Assembly (NCBI GenBank): GCA_041538025.1
Contig: JBGOEV010000002.1
Span: forward strand, 1 to 64,000
Reading direction: 5' to 3'
DNA length: 64,000 bases
Source of the DNA: Thermosaccharophagus gerlachensis
GTDB taxonomy: Bacteria; Armatimonadota; Fervidibacteria; Fervidibacterales; Thermosaccharophagaceae
Notes under the pieces: generated by a model
Told to the model about the DNA's origin: nothing
Database searches by the model: none
The model's input: the letters and a program-made list of their open reading frames with translations, nothing else
Position numbers and translations under genes: made by a program
Part shown: positions 50,837-60,003 of the stretch, in pieces
How positions within the stretch are numbered: position 1 is the stretch's first letter
Layout: the number at the start of each line of letters is the position of its first letter

Positions 50837-53083
50837 GTGAGCACAACTTTTCCTGTCATGACCATCTGCTGGCATAACGAGGCTACCAAACTGGTGAAAA
50901 GAGCACTTTGGTTTTTGTCCGTTAAATTTCTTGTGCACCTCTTATTGGTGTTCTTTGCTTGCCAAAAGCAGGTTGCATTTTGTGTTGAGTTATCTCAGCC
51001 CATCGGGAACACATTTGAGACGCTCCTCTCTCGCTTTGGCTCGCGCTACTGCATAAATGTGCGCCCACAGGAAAAAAGTTGGTATCAATCACCATGTGGA
51101 CGCTTCTACGATGAGCGCATTGATGTCATCATCGGTGTGAGGTTAGCTGGGAAGCTATATTCGCTCCCATTCTCTCGTCTTGAGTTCGCCAACTTTGATG
51201 CAGTCAACCAGATTCTCACACCATGCAAATTGATTTGGAGGGCAAGCTTGAAATCGCCTCATATGAGGCTTTACCTAAAATTCACATCGCCATTCTACCC
51301 GAAGGATGAAAGGACAACATTACTCCCTGCATTCATAGTTGAGTTCGTTGTTGAGAACTGTTCAGATGCGCCTTTGCATGGCGAACTCATATATGGCAGG
51401 GAGTTGAATGCGAGACAGCTTGCAACGCTTCGCATGAGTGATGGTATGGCAGTGTTTGAGACACAGGGCGTGTTCAAAGCACTTGAAGGAGTAAAAGGTG
51501 AGGATTGGGATGCTGAGCTCATGCGCCTTGGCAGTAAAACTATACTCACATTCACACGAGGCTTTAAGCTACCACCAAATGCTAATGATAGAGGCATATT
51601 GGTGCTCGCATGTTATTCAAGAGATGCCTTCTTTACAGCCAGAGGCTATCCATACAGGTTTAAGTATGCTCGTTTGTTTGGCGATGTTAATGAAGTGATG
51701 AACTATGCGCTTGCAAACGCTGAGGAGCTATGCTCACGCACAGAATTGTTTGAAAAGACAATACTTGACGCAACTGAAGATGATGCACTTAAGATGCTTA
51801 TCTCGCTTGCCTTTCAAAGCTACGCTTCAAATGCGCTTTGGCTTATACCTGCTGAGGATGTTGCCGCTTCAATTGGCTTGAAGAGGGAACCGCCGTTTAA
51901 GCAGTGGTTCTCCGTGCTTGAGGGCGGTGGTGGTTTGTTTAACTCAACGGTTGATGTTGAATACAACATCTCGCCATTTTACTTGCTCTATTGGAACGAA
52001 CTGCTTGAGATGTTGCTTGATGAGTGGAGTGCCTACCGCAAAGGTGGCATCATAAGGCATGACATGGGTATGGGATTTGTAGCAAATGGGATGAGCTACT
52101 ACCACGATATGCCAGTTGAAGAGAACACAAATTTCTTACTCATGCTTTTTTCGCTTTGGGCGAGCACTGCAAAGCATAGCTTGGTGAAGGGGAAATGGAG
52201 CATTGTCGTAGAACTTATCAAATACCTCATGTCAACCGATACCGATGGCAACGGTTTTCCAAACTTTGGCACAAGCAACACTATTGACCAAGCTGTCTAT
52301 GTGACGCAACACGCCCCTGAGCAGACATATCTCGCTATGAAGATGGCTGCAGCATATCAAGCAGTCTGGCAGATGGCTCGCTTCGTTGGTGACTTTGGTA
52401 TAGCGAAAGAATGCCAAAGCGCCTTGGAGAAGATAACAGCGACGATGAAGAAAGCATGGCTTGGAGACCATTACCCAGTAAGCATTGATAAAACAATCCC
52501 TGGTTGGGACGCTTATTCAATCTACACAGCAAATGGTTGGCTACTGCACTTCATCGTCGGCGTTAGCCCTCAAGTAGATATACAGCGCATCCGCATTGAC
52601 ATCATCAACTCAACCAAAGTGACATGGAGGGGCTATAGCTCAACTCACACAAGTGTTGATGTGACGACATTTATAAGCCAGAACATATGGCGTGATTGCA
52701 TTGCTGCATACCTTGGTGTGGATATGATCAAGAACGCACGCTCATATTGGGGCTTGCAATGGACGCTCAATAGGACGACAGGAGGCGCTTTCGTGGATTC
52801 ATACAATTACGACACTGGCTACAGCAGTTTGCGTTATTACCCAAGAGGGATGGCTGCCATTTGTTACATCCTCGCTCTTGGTGGTGTCTCGTTCAATGCT
52901 TTGGAAAAGAAAATCGTTGTCCAGCCTTTGCGTGAGAATGTAGTTATACCTTTGCCGTGGCTTTCCGATTGGGCTTCAAAGAGGATACCTTCAATTGAGA
53001 TGCGTCTTTCGGAAGGTAAGCCTCAGGTAAGCATAAGCCACAAGGAATTGCTTGAAGGATGGAATATCGTTTTAGGTCGTTGA
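50837..53083 (+). CDS. Clan GH-O-like glycoside hydrolase (GH52/GH116 type), membrane-anchored or secreted
   Basis: A 748-residue protein with an N-terminal hydrophobic segment (FLVHLLLVFFACQKQVAF). Residues about 50-300 form a beta-rich domain, and 300-700 an (alpha/alpha)6-barrel pattern as in GH52 beta-xylosidases and GH116 glucosidases. The nucleophile region fits SVLEGGGGLFNSTVDVEYN (Glu near 362) and the acid/base region TSNTIDQAVYVTQHA (Asp near 484); SSLRYYPRGMAAICY matches the end of GH52 enzymes. The motifs are not perfect, so substrate may be novel. GTG 50837 follows GAAGGTGAAG. The nested palindromes at 50726-50756 may control it. Confidence 0.68.
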   Translation: MSTTFPVMTICWHNEATKLVKRALWFLSVKFLVHLLLVFFACQKQVAFCVELSQPIGNTFETLLSRFGSRYCINVRPQEKSWYQSPCGRFYDERIDVIIGVRLAGKLYSLPFSRLEFANFDAVNQILTPCKLIWRASLKSPHMRLYLKFTSPFYPKDERTTLLPAFIVEFVVENCSDAPLHGELIYGRELNARQLATLRMSDGMAVFETQGVFKALEGVKGEDWDAELMRLGSKTILTFTRGFKLPPNANDRGILVLACYSRDAFFTARGYPYRFKYARLFGDVNEVMNYALANAEELCSRTELFEKTILDATEDDALKMLISLAFQSYASNALWLIPAEDVAASIGLKREPPFKQWFSVLEGGGGLFNSTVDVEYNISPFYLLYWNELLEMLLDEWSAYRKGGIIRHDMGMGFVANGMSYYHDMPVEENTNFLLMLFSLWASTAKHSLVKGKWSIVVELIKYLMSTDTDGNGFPNFGTSNTIDQAVYVTQHAPEQTYLAMKMAAAYQAVWQMARFVGDFGIAKECQSALEKITATMKKAWLGDHYPVSIDKTIPGWDAYSIYTANGWLLHFIVGVSPQVDIQRIRIDIINSTKVTWRGYSSTHTSVDVTTFISQNIWRDCIAAYLGVDMIKNARSYWGLQWTLNRTTGGAFVDSYNYDTGYSSLRYYPRGMAAICYILALGGVSFNALEKKIVVQPLRENVVIPLPWLSDWASKRIPSIEMRLSEGKPQVSISHKELLEGWNIVLGR

Positions 53084-53093
53084 AGAGGCAACT

Positions 53094-54086
53094 CTACTCC
53101 CACAGCTTCAGTATGACCTTTGCAGTCTTGCCTTCCACGAACTCATCAAAAGCCTTTTGCGCCTCTTGGAGCTTGAATTCGTGTGATATGAGTTTACGCA
53201 CATCTAAGCCCCTTCTGTATAGCCTGAGCATCTCCCAGTATTCGTATCTGTGGTAATACCAGCTTCCGAAGACCGTTATGTCGCCTCGGATGAGCTGACC
53301 TATGTTCACTGTGACTTCCCTGTTCTCGCCTATACAGGCTACCTTACCTCCTTTCCCTACAAGCTGCATGGCTAAGTTAAAGCCTTCGGGACGCCCTGAT
53401 GCTTCCACTACGCCATCTGACATAGCGCCAGAAGTTATATCTCTCACGATGCTAATGGCATCCTGTGATACTACGTTGATGGTGAATTCAGCTCCAAGCT
53501 CCTTTGCGTATCTCAACCTCTCATCCCGCACATCAATCGCTATGACGCGTGCACCAGCATATGCAAGGTATAGTGTGCACCCAAGCCCGATTGGTCCACA
53601 ACCTATAACAGAAACGAAATCGCCAGCTTTTATGTTCATGCGTTTACATGCGTGGTATGGAGTGCCAAACCCGTCGCCTGTTAAGAGCACACCAGCTTTG
53701 AAGTCAACATCATCGGGCAATGGCAACGGTATATGCTCTGGGACTGATACAAGTTGAGTTTGCAATCCACTGCAGCCTCTTCGGTCGTCACAAAATGTAT
53801 AGACGCCATAGTTGCACCAAGAGCACTTACCGCATCCCCACACAGCGTAAATTCCCACCCTATCACCCTCTTTCCAAAGCGCGGACTTTGAAGCATCAAC
53901 GATGATTCCTACGGCTTCGTGCCCCGTGTTTGACTCCAAGGGAGCATCGGATAAGAGGGAGTGCAAGTCACTGCCACATATGGCAGCTACCTCAACCTTA
54001 ACGATGACTTCGCCTTCTTTTGGCTTTGGGTCTGGATATTCATGCACAGCTACCTTACCACGCCCAAGGTATCGCAAACCGAGCAT
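53094..54086 (-). CDS. Zinc-dependent medium-chain alcohol/polyol dehydrogenase
   Basis: A 330-residue MDR protein. Catalytic zinc ligands are in ICGSDLHS and NTGHEAVG; structural zinc cysteines are in GCGKCSWCNYGVYTFCDD; the cofactor loop is VIGCGPIGLGCT. Related enzymes oxidise threonine, sorbitol or inositol-type polyols with NAD; the closing DVRKLISHEFKLQEAQKAF is typical of that group. The substrate cannot be set. Its stop nearly meets that of the glycosidase gene, from the other strand, so a sugar-related role is possible but only by proximity. Confidence 0.86.
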   Translation of the reverse strand: MLGLRYLGRGKVAVHEYPDPKPKEGEVIVKVEVAAICGSDLHSLLSDAPLESNTGHEAVGIIVDASKSALWKEGDRVGIYAVWGCGKCSWCNYGVYTFCDDRRGCSGLQTQLVSVPEHIPLPLPDDVDFKAGVLLTGDGFGTPYHACKRMNIKAGDFVSVIGCGPIGLGCTLYLAYAGARVIAIDVRDERLRYAKELGAEFTINVVSQDAISIVRDITSGAMSDGVVEASGRPEGFNLAMQLVGKGGKVACIGENREVTVNIGQLIRGDITVFGSWYYHRYEYWEMLRLYRRGLDVRKLISHEFKLQEAQKAFDEFVEGKTAKVILKLWE

Positions 54087-54245
54087 CTCATCCTCACCTC
54101 ACAAACAGTGAAGTTCAAGAAGGATTGCCACAAGATAGTTTACAAGCACACGATGAAGCACACTAACATTTTGCAAGCCTTCACGCACGAGTTCAATGTC
54201 CGTTGATTGCATTGATACGAGCCAACACAAAGTGAGGTAAGAAGT

Positions 54246-55247
54246 ATGATGCTACTGCTACAAAGGCATCTTCGCAAAGATGACATAGCCATGATGCTTC
54301 GCCAGTTAAGCACAGCGTTGCATTCTGGCATGACGCCATATGAGGCGCTGAAGATGCTTCAAGAGGCATCAGCAAGCAAAAAGATGCGCAACATCTATGG
54401 ATTGCTTGCAAGCGAATGTGCATCGGGCAAAGGGCTCTCAGAGGCGATGTTAAATTCACGCTTCTTCGTTGATGATTGGCTTATCGGTGTAGTGAGGGTT
54501 GGGGAGCTTACAGGTGGACTTGCGAGGATGCTCTCATTTGCTGCCGAGCAATATGAGTTTGAAGCCACATGGCAACGCCGATGGAAGTGGAGCAAGCTTT
54601 ATTTAAGCGTGTGCATATTGGCGCTGATTTTTGTCCTACCACTGCCAAGTGCATTGCTTAAAGGTTTTCAGTGGTATCTCTTCCTGACGCTAAAGCGCAT
54701 TCTACCAGCTTTACTCTTAATCTGGTTGCTGATGCGCTTTCTGCGCTCACTTTCACATGCGCCAAAAGTTAGCCCCATCATCAGGCAATTCATCTCACTT
54801 ATACCAATCTTTGGCGGTGCTATAGTGCACAGAACGATTGCTAACTTTTCACTCGCGCTTGCACAAGCAATTGATGCGGGTATGAGTGCTCATAAAGCGT
54901 TGGAGGTAAGTTCTGAAACCATAGATGTGCCGATGCTGAAGGCAAGGGCGATAGCTGTAGCCAAAGCTGTCCAATCTGGCAAAAGCTTATCGGAAGTGCT
55001 CTCAGCCTTTTTCAATCAGTCAGAAAGGTCATTGCTCCACACGGGCGAGAAAACAGGAACGATATCCGATGAGCTAATGCGCATAGCAAACGAGAGGAGG
55101 AAGCGAATGCAAAGCATCCTTTGGCTATCAATTGTGCTTCAACTCGCCATAGCGCACATTGCCATAGCAGTTGGTATTGTCTTTTGCGTCCTTTCACTTT
55201 ATGAAGCCATTTTCAAGTGGGTTGAACGCGAGTTTGAAATGCAATGA
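54246..55247 (+). CDS. Type II secretion / type IV pilus inner-membrane platform protein (GspF/PilC family)
   Basis: A 333-residue protein with two tandem T2SSF domains: MLRQLSTALHSGMTPYEALKML and later NFSLALAQAIDAGMSAHKALEV in pieces, each followed by the G-E-x-T-G pattern (VGELTGGLARML and TGEKTGTISDELM). Three membrane segments are visible (LYLSVCILALIFVLPL, ILPALLLIWLLMRFL, LSIVLQLAIAHIAIAV). It anchors the assembly ATPase for a pseudopilus or pilus. No GspE, GspG or pilin gene is near, though a prepilin-like gene lies at 42079. It has only 22 bases to the next gene. Confidence 0.86.
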   Translation: MMLLLQRHLRKDDIAMMLRQLSTALHSGMTPYEALKMLQEASASKKMRNIYGLLASECASGKGLSEAMLNSRFFVDDWLIGVVRVGELTGGLARMLSFAAEQYEFEATWQRRWKWSKLYLSVCILALIFVLPLPSALLKGFQWYLFLTLKRILPALLLIWLLMRFLRSLSHAPKVSPIIRQFISLIPIFGGAIVHRTIANFSLALAQAIDAGMSAHKALEVSSETIDVPMLKARAIAVAKAVQSGKSLSEVLSAFFNQSERSLLHTGEKTGTISDELMRIANERRKRMQSILWLSIVLQLAIAHIAIAVGIVFCVLSLYEAIFKWVEREFEMQ

Positions 55248-55269
55248 AAAACTCCGGAGGTGAGAATCT

Positions 55270-55995
55270 ATGGTCATTGACTTTCATTGCCATGTTGGGA
55301 CAGGTGAAGAGTTGCAAGCCCCTTGGACAACAAGAGCGAACATAGAGCTATACCTTGAGAGGGCTGAACAAGCTGGAATTGATAAGACTGTCGTTTTTGC
55401 GATCACAAGCGAAAATTACGAGCGCGCAAATGCTGAAGTTGCACAAATAGTTTCAGAGCATGAAGATAAGCTCATCGGTTTTGCGCGGATACACCCAAAG
55501 AGGGACGCCGGCATGATTGAGCGCATGCTCAGGAAGGCTGTTGAGGAATACGGCTTTAAAGGGATTAAGGTTCATGCTTCCGAGGCTTTGCCAACGAGGG
55601 AGTTGTGCGAGGTTGCTTCCGAGATGGGTTTACCAATACTTGTGGATGTAGCTGGTAAAGTTGAAGTGCTATCACTGCTTGCATCTGAGTTTAGCGATGT
55701 GGCATTCGTTGTAGCCCATCTTGGGAGCTTCTCTGATGACTGGCGCGTGTTCCAATTCATGCCGTATTTGCTCTCACGATACGGAAACATCTATGCTGAC
55801 ACATCAGGTGTCCGTTTCTTTGACTACCTCTATGAGGCTGTTATGCGCGCTGGTCCATCAAAACTTCTTTTTGGCTCTGACGGTCCTTTGCTTCACCCAG
55901 CACTTGAGCTCCAGAAAATAAAGCTGCTGTCGTTACCACCACAGGATGAAGCGCTAATACTCGGAGAAAACGCCCGCAAGCTTTTACGCATTTGA
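55270..55995 (+). CDS. Amidohydrolase-2 family metal-dependent hydrolase
   Basis: A 241-residue TIM-barrel hydrolase. DFHCHVG gives the first His-x-His metal pair, GIKVHASEA the next, FVVAHLGSF the later His, and LLFGSDGPLLHP the closing Asp. The family includes decarboxylases and lactonases as well as hydrolases; the substrate cannot be read from sequence. CCGGAGGTGAG lies before ATG 55270, and the gene follows the gspF-like gene on the same strand. Confidence 0.85.
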   Translation: MVIDFHCHVGTGEELQAPWTTRANIELYLERAEQAGIDKTVVFAITSENYERANAEVAQIVSEHEDKLIGFARIHPKRDAGMIERMLRKAVEEYGFKGIKVHASEALPTRELCEVASEMGLPILVDVAGKVEVLSLLASEFSDVAFVVAHLGSFSDDWRVFQFMPYLLSRYGNIYADTSGVRFFDYLYEAVMRAGPSKLLFGSDGPLLHPALELQKIKLLSLPPQDEALILGENARKLLRI

Positions 55996-56047
55996 TGACG
56001 AGATCACGAGTTCATCTTTAAGGGAAGGTGAGCATGTTCTAAAACTA

Positions 56048-56150
56048 CGTTGCCAGTGCCTTTAGCCAATGAGGGATAAGCGACAGGATAGGGGACATGG
56101 AGTTGATGATGAATTACAAAGTGCCAAATTCATTCGGTGTCAAACTGCTT
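56048..56150. repeat. Dispersed intergenic repeat, copy C
   Basis: Most of the 255-base gap between the amidohydrolase and DUF4159 genes. Carries TGCCTTTAGCCA (as in B), GGGACATG and GATGAATTACAAAG (as in A), and the core CCAAATTCATTCGG inside a degenerate version of the B hairpin (56122-56139). It is the longest of the three copies. Confidence 0.7.
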
Positions 56151-56249
56151 TGACATGATTTGCCTCGTGTGCATTATCAACTACTGAATGAAGCCTGTAG
56201 CATGGAAGTGCAATTAGAGGCGTTACTTGCAGTATGGGTATGCTATTCC

Positions 56250-58778
56250 TCACTTTGCTTGTCTTTCTTGCCAGTGCTTGAGTGCGTAAACAACGATATT
56301 GATGTTGAGACGGATGGCGAGCTCTTTAACTTGTGGCGGTATTGGTGGGGCAACCTTACCAGGGTGATGGTCGCATATCACATCGCTGTAGTCATTGCGT
56401 GAGTAGATGACCGCATGTCTGCCATCAATGTTAAGAGCCAGTATGGGGTAATCTTCACCGAGGTCTCCCGGCGGGACAGCGTTTATCTTGTAGAAGGCGT
56501 TGAAGACAGGATGTGATATTGGAAGTTCTTCCCAGTCGGACATTCGTTTCCCAAACACTTTGCACATCTGGCGCATGAAAGATACATCAAACGGACCATG
56601 TGAACTATCACCATAAATTGTTCCGCCGAGACGGACATACTCACGCAACGCTTGTGCTTCTTCCTCTGTTAGCTCAAATGCCTCTTCACCGTAGATGAAG
56701 AGTATTGGCACATCTTTAATTGCTTCAAGCTTCAGTGGGATTTTCCTTTCTACTTCAAGGGTGCGTATCTTTGTGCGCCTGTTAAGCTCTCGCAGAACAT
56801 TATGCACCCTGTTGATGTGGACATCCCAGTTTGACTTATCAACGATGGCGATGACTGGGTGGCGCATGAACTCGCCGCCTATGTTCGTAAACAAGCCACC
56901 CTCAGTTGACTCTGGTATAGTGGTAAACCTGATTCGCCGTCCCACATCTTCACGCTTTACAGGCATCCCATGTGTGGCAATGCCAGTCTTGCCTGTGCCA
57001 GAAGCGCCACCTCCACCCGAAATTGGTTGAGGGCGCTCACCTGTAGAGGGCGTTGTCTGAGTGCCTTTACCTCCGGGGCGCCCTAAGAGACCTTTTGGTG
57101 AAGTCCCTTGTGGTGGTTCACCAAGCCCACTTCCACCTCCTGCCTTAACACCTTTGCGATAGCCAGATACATCACTGCCAAAACCTATTGCTGGTGCGCC
57201 GGGAGTGGCTTTCATGCCACCGCCACCACCGCGCCCGACTGAACCAACACCGCTTCCACCTGCAAATGGACCTGTGCCAGAAACATAGCCACTGCCACTC
57301 CCATAGCCTCTACCTGATGTGCCAGTGCCGCTTCCACCGCCACCTTTCTCTGGCTGACCAAGAAGTTGTGGTGCACCAATGCCTTCGCCACCAACTCCAG
57401 TGCCACTACCTCGCGATGGTGAACGAGGCATACCAAATGCGCCCGGACCAGCCCCAGCACCAGTGCCTGCCCCTGCGCCTTCACCTATTCCTGCACCACC
57501 ACCGCCTATGCCACCAAAGCCACCAACTGTTGGCTTCCCACGCCCTTGGAGTAGCTCTCCTGCGCCAACAACCCTACCCGGACGAAGTTTATCACCACCC
57601 CTACCACCGTAGCCCTCACCCACGCCAGAGACGCTTTCCGTGGGACGTAGAGCACCAATCAATTGGTCAAGTAATGTGCTCCCGATACGCCCACCACCCT
57701 CCATTGCAGTTCCAGAGCCAAATGCCATTGGACGCGGCTGTGACAACCCCACTCCGCTTTCTGGCGGTCTACCTATCATCACCCTTTGAGGACCATGAGC
57801 ACCAGAACCACCACCAACATCAATTTCTCCTATTTGCTTTGCTCCCCCTTTGCCTGGTGGGACTACATTTACCGCAATTGGTGCCTTCATTGGCTTTGGT
57901 AGTTCTTTCCGTGTTGGATAGCCAAGCTTCCCTGATGGAGCCTCCGCGATGCGCACAAGCTCATCCTCTTGTGGTGCTGGTGTTGCTACCCCCGGACTCC
58001 TTTCAGCACCTATGCCCGAAACATTCGGCAGCGTCATCGGTGATGAAGTGGTTGCTTCTGGCTTGGCAGTCATCTTCGTCAGTGAACGGACAACTTCAAC
58101 AACTCTTGATGTAGTCCGTTCCGACGATGGTAACTCAGCCTGCGTTGGTATAATGTCTTGGCGCATCGTTAAATGCTCTCGCCCAAACTTTGGCATAAGC
58201 TTGCTTGTTGGTTGCTCACGTAGTCTTTGCGCCACCAATTGTTCTCTTGTGGTCTCAGTTTTTTGAGTTGGCATTTCGAAGCTTGGCTGTTCGTGCAAAG
58301 CTGGTTCAAGTCTTGGGCGAACCGCAACGCGTTTAGGCTCATGCTCAAAGATACTTTCCTCTGGTTGTTGAACGGGCTGTTTAAGGCGATGTGGCATAGC
58401 TTCTTCAGGCACTTGCTGAACGACCGGTGGTTTCCTACTGCCAACTGGTGCGATTGCATGTCTTGGTTGCGTGACTTTTCTTGAAGCCACTTGAGGCGTT
58501 TTAACCGGCTTTTGAAAAGTTATCTTCCTTTCAACTTCCCGCTTGCTCACCACTGGTTGCTCACGCATCGGCTCGCTTTCTAATTGCTCAATTTCAACTC
58601 TTATGACGGATTCCCTTTGCTGGAACTGCACACCGCCAAACTGAATTGCGCCAAGTGGCAAAAGCATCGTGTGTAAGAGAGTAGAAAGCAAGACGCATTT
58701 AAGCAGGCGTATATCTGCCTGCCGAGAAAGCATTGATGTGTAACCTATAAAACCGTTTATGAGTTGCAATTTGCTCAT
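56250..58778 (-). CDS. TonB-like protein with a C-terminal DUF4159 domain
   Basis: An 842-residue protein in four parts. Residues about 25-45 form one membrane segment (LLKCVLLSTLLHTMLLPLG) after a short cytoplasmic start, like TonB. Residues about 60-300 are Pro/Gln/Glu/Lys-rich (KPVKTPQVASRKVTQP), the kind of stiff linker used to cross the periplasm. Residues about 300-605 are extremely Gly-rich (GGIGGGGAGIGEGAGAG). Residues about 608-842 are DUF4159 (ESTEGGLFTNIGGEFM, VPILFIYGEEAFELTEEEA, GGTIYGDSSHG), a class I glutamine amidotransferase-like fold of unknown role. ExbD and ExbB are encoded directly upstream, so it is probably their output protein. Confidence 0.8.
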   Translation of the reverse strand: MSKLQLINGFIGYTSMLSRQADIRLLKCVLLSTLLHTMLLPLGAIQFGGVQFQQRESVIRVEIEQLESEPMREQPVVSKREVERKITFQKPVKTPQVASRKVTQPRHAIAPVGSRKPPVVQQVPEEAMPHRLKQPVQQPEESIFEHEPKRVAVRPRLEPALHEQPSFEMPTQKTETTREQLVAQRLREQPTSKLMPKFGREHLTMRQDIIPTQAELPSSERTTSRVVEVVRSLTKMTAKPEATTSSPMTLPNVSGIGAERSPGVATPAPQEDELVRIAEAPSGKLGYPTRKELPKPMKAPIAVNVVPPGKGGAKQIGEIDVGGGSGAHGPQRVMIGRPPESGVGLSQPRPMAFGSGTAMEGGGRIGSTLLDQLIGALRPTESVSGVGEGYGGRGGDKLRPGRVVGAGELLQGRGKPTVGGFGGIGGGGAGIGEGAGAGTGAGAGPGAFGMPRSPSRGSGTGVGGEGIGAPQLLGQPEKGGGGSGTGTSGRGYGSGSGYVSGTGPFAGGSGVGSVGRGGGGGMKATPGAPAIGFGSDVSGYRKGVKAGGGSGLGEPPQGTSPKGLLGRPGGKGTQTTPSTGERPQPISGGGGASGTGKTGIATHGMPVKREDVGRRIRFTTIPESTEGGLFTNIGGEFMRHPVIAIVDKSNWDVHINRVHNVLRELNRRTKIRTLEVERKIPLKLEAIKDVPILFIYGEEAFELTEEEAQALREYVRLGGTIYGDSSHGPFDVSFMRQMCKVFGKRMSDWEELPISHPVFNAFYKINAVPPGDLGEDYPILALNIDGRHAVIYSRNDYSDVICDHHPGKVAPPIPPQVKELAIRLNINIVVYALKHWQERQAK

Positions 58779-58897
58779 GGCTAATTCATCACCCTCTTGT
58801 TGGTGCTTTACTCTTCACCCATTAAGAGGCTTTTGCTGTCTTTGTGGTTGCGTGTTTTTCAACGAGTGTGATTGGCTGTTGCAACATGTTTGAAGCG

Positions 58898-59344
58898 CTA
58901 TTTCTTTTTCTCCCACCGTTCCCATTCAATCCTCGGGACTGGCTCTGCAGCAATTGCTGCTGCTCTTGCCCCGACTCTCTTCACTGTATCCATGACAGCA
59001 ACGGCTACCCAGTATGGTATTTCAGCATCACCGCGGATTGTCACTTCCCTCAAGCCGGTTTCATTTATTCTTTTCCTTAGCACGCCTTCAAGTTGCGAAG
59101 GGAGGACAGGTTGGTCATCCACATATATTTGCCTGTCTGCAGTTATACGGATTGTTATTTCCTGTGGCTTTATTGGCTGTGGTGATAGTGCGCCCGGAAG
59201 CTTCAGCTTCAAGCCTGTATCTCGCGAGAATGTTGTTGTCAATATGAAGAAGATGATGAGCAGGAAAGCTATATCAGCCATCGTCACCATTGGTATTGTT
59301 GGCACAATTCTTCTCCTACTTCGCTGCAACCGCACTCTTGTCAC
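58898..59344 (-). CDS. exbD: ExbD/TolR-type biopolymer transport protein
   Basis: A 148-residue protein with one N-terminal membrane helix carrying the key acid: MVTMADIAFLLIIFFILTTTF (split here: MADIAFLLIIFFIL), where the Asp conducts protons. The periplasmic domain has ITIRITADRQIYVDDQPV and GLREVTIRGDAEIPYW, the usual ExbD/TolR fold. Together with ExbB it forms the proton-driven motor. GTG 59344 is the start; its first 29 bases overlap exbB. The TonB-like gene follows after about 120 bases. Confidence 0.92.
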   Translation of the reverse strand: MTRVRLQRSRRRIVPTIPMVTMADIAFLLIIFFILTTTFSRDTGLKLKLPGALSPQPIKPQEITIRITADRQIYVDDQPVLPSQLEGVLRKRINETGLREVTIRGDAEIPYWVAVAVMDTVKRVGARAAAIAAEPVPRIEWERWEKKK

Positions 59345-59969
59345 CTGCCCCTTGGCATGCTGTAGTTTGTTGCAGTTCTATCAATTCCCTTGCTACAGCT
59401 TCCATTTCAATTGTGAAGGCATCAACCTTGTTGATGAAATAATTGTAAGCGAGGTTTGCAGGTATAGCTATCACAAGCCCTGTGACAGTTGTTATTAAAG
59501 CCTCAGCGACACCAGCTGCAAACTTTGTTGGGTCTCCAAGCCCATAGACAGTGACTTGGACGAAAGCCTTGTATAGCCCCGAGACAGTCCCAAGGAAACC
59601 AAGCAGTGGCGCAATGGTCGCAATCGTTGACAGCCAGACAAGATACTTCTCAAGGAATGACTGCATTGAAGCAATAGCAAAACTCATAGCATCTTGCATG
59701 ACATCAACGCCCATGTGCATCCTACGCAACCCAGCTGCTACCACTGCCCCTATGGTGCTGACATTGGCTTCGCAAGCCCTCAGTGCATCGCTTGTCATGC
59801 CACGCTTCAGTGCTTCTTCAACTTCTTTTTTGACGATGCGGTTTTTGCGCGTGATGATATGGTATGTCCAAAGGCGCTCAAGAAACAGAGCGACCATAAC
59901 TATTGAGCAAACTAAGAGCACAAGCTCAAACGGTCCGCCCCTCATGATGAATTCAATTACACTGCTCAT
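59316..59969 (-). CDS. exbB: ExbB/TolQ/MotA-type proton channel protein
   Basis: A 217-residue protein with three membrane segments: ELVLLVCSIVMVALFLERL, LVWLSTIATIAPLLGFLGTV and ITTVTGLVIAIPANLAYNYF. The last two line the proton path, and LLGFLGTVSGLYKAF is a hallmark of the family. It forms a pentamer around two ExbD helices and energises TonB, Tol or related systems. It overlaps exbD by 29 bases and follows the TPR gene by about 35. Confidence 0.94.
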   Translation of the reverse strand: MSSVIEFIMRGGPFELVLLVCSIVMVALFLERLWTYHIITRKNRIVKKEVEEALKRGMTSDALRACEANVSTIGAVVAAGLRRMHMGVDVMQDAMSFAIASMQSFLEKYLVWLSTIATIAPLLGFLGTVSGLYKAFVQVTVYGLGDPTKFAAGVAEALITTVTGLVIAIPANLAYNYFINKVDAFTIEMEAVARELIELQQTTACQGAGDKSAVAAK

Positions 59970-60003
59970 CCTCTCGCCCCCTTGTCAAAGAGATGTGCAA
60001 ACA

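Noticed and set aside
57188..58114. 308-codon plus-strand ORF rich in His, Gln and Leu
   Set aside because: It is the complement of the Gly/Pro-rich part of the DUF4159 gene; low-complexity GC-biased sequence keeps other frames open. Composition is unnatural and no start signal is present.
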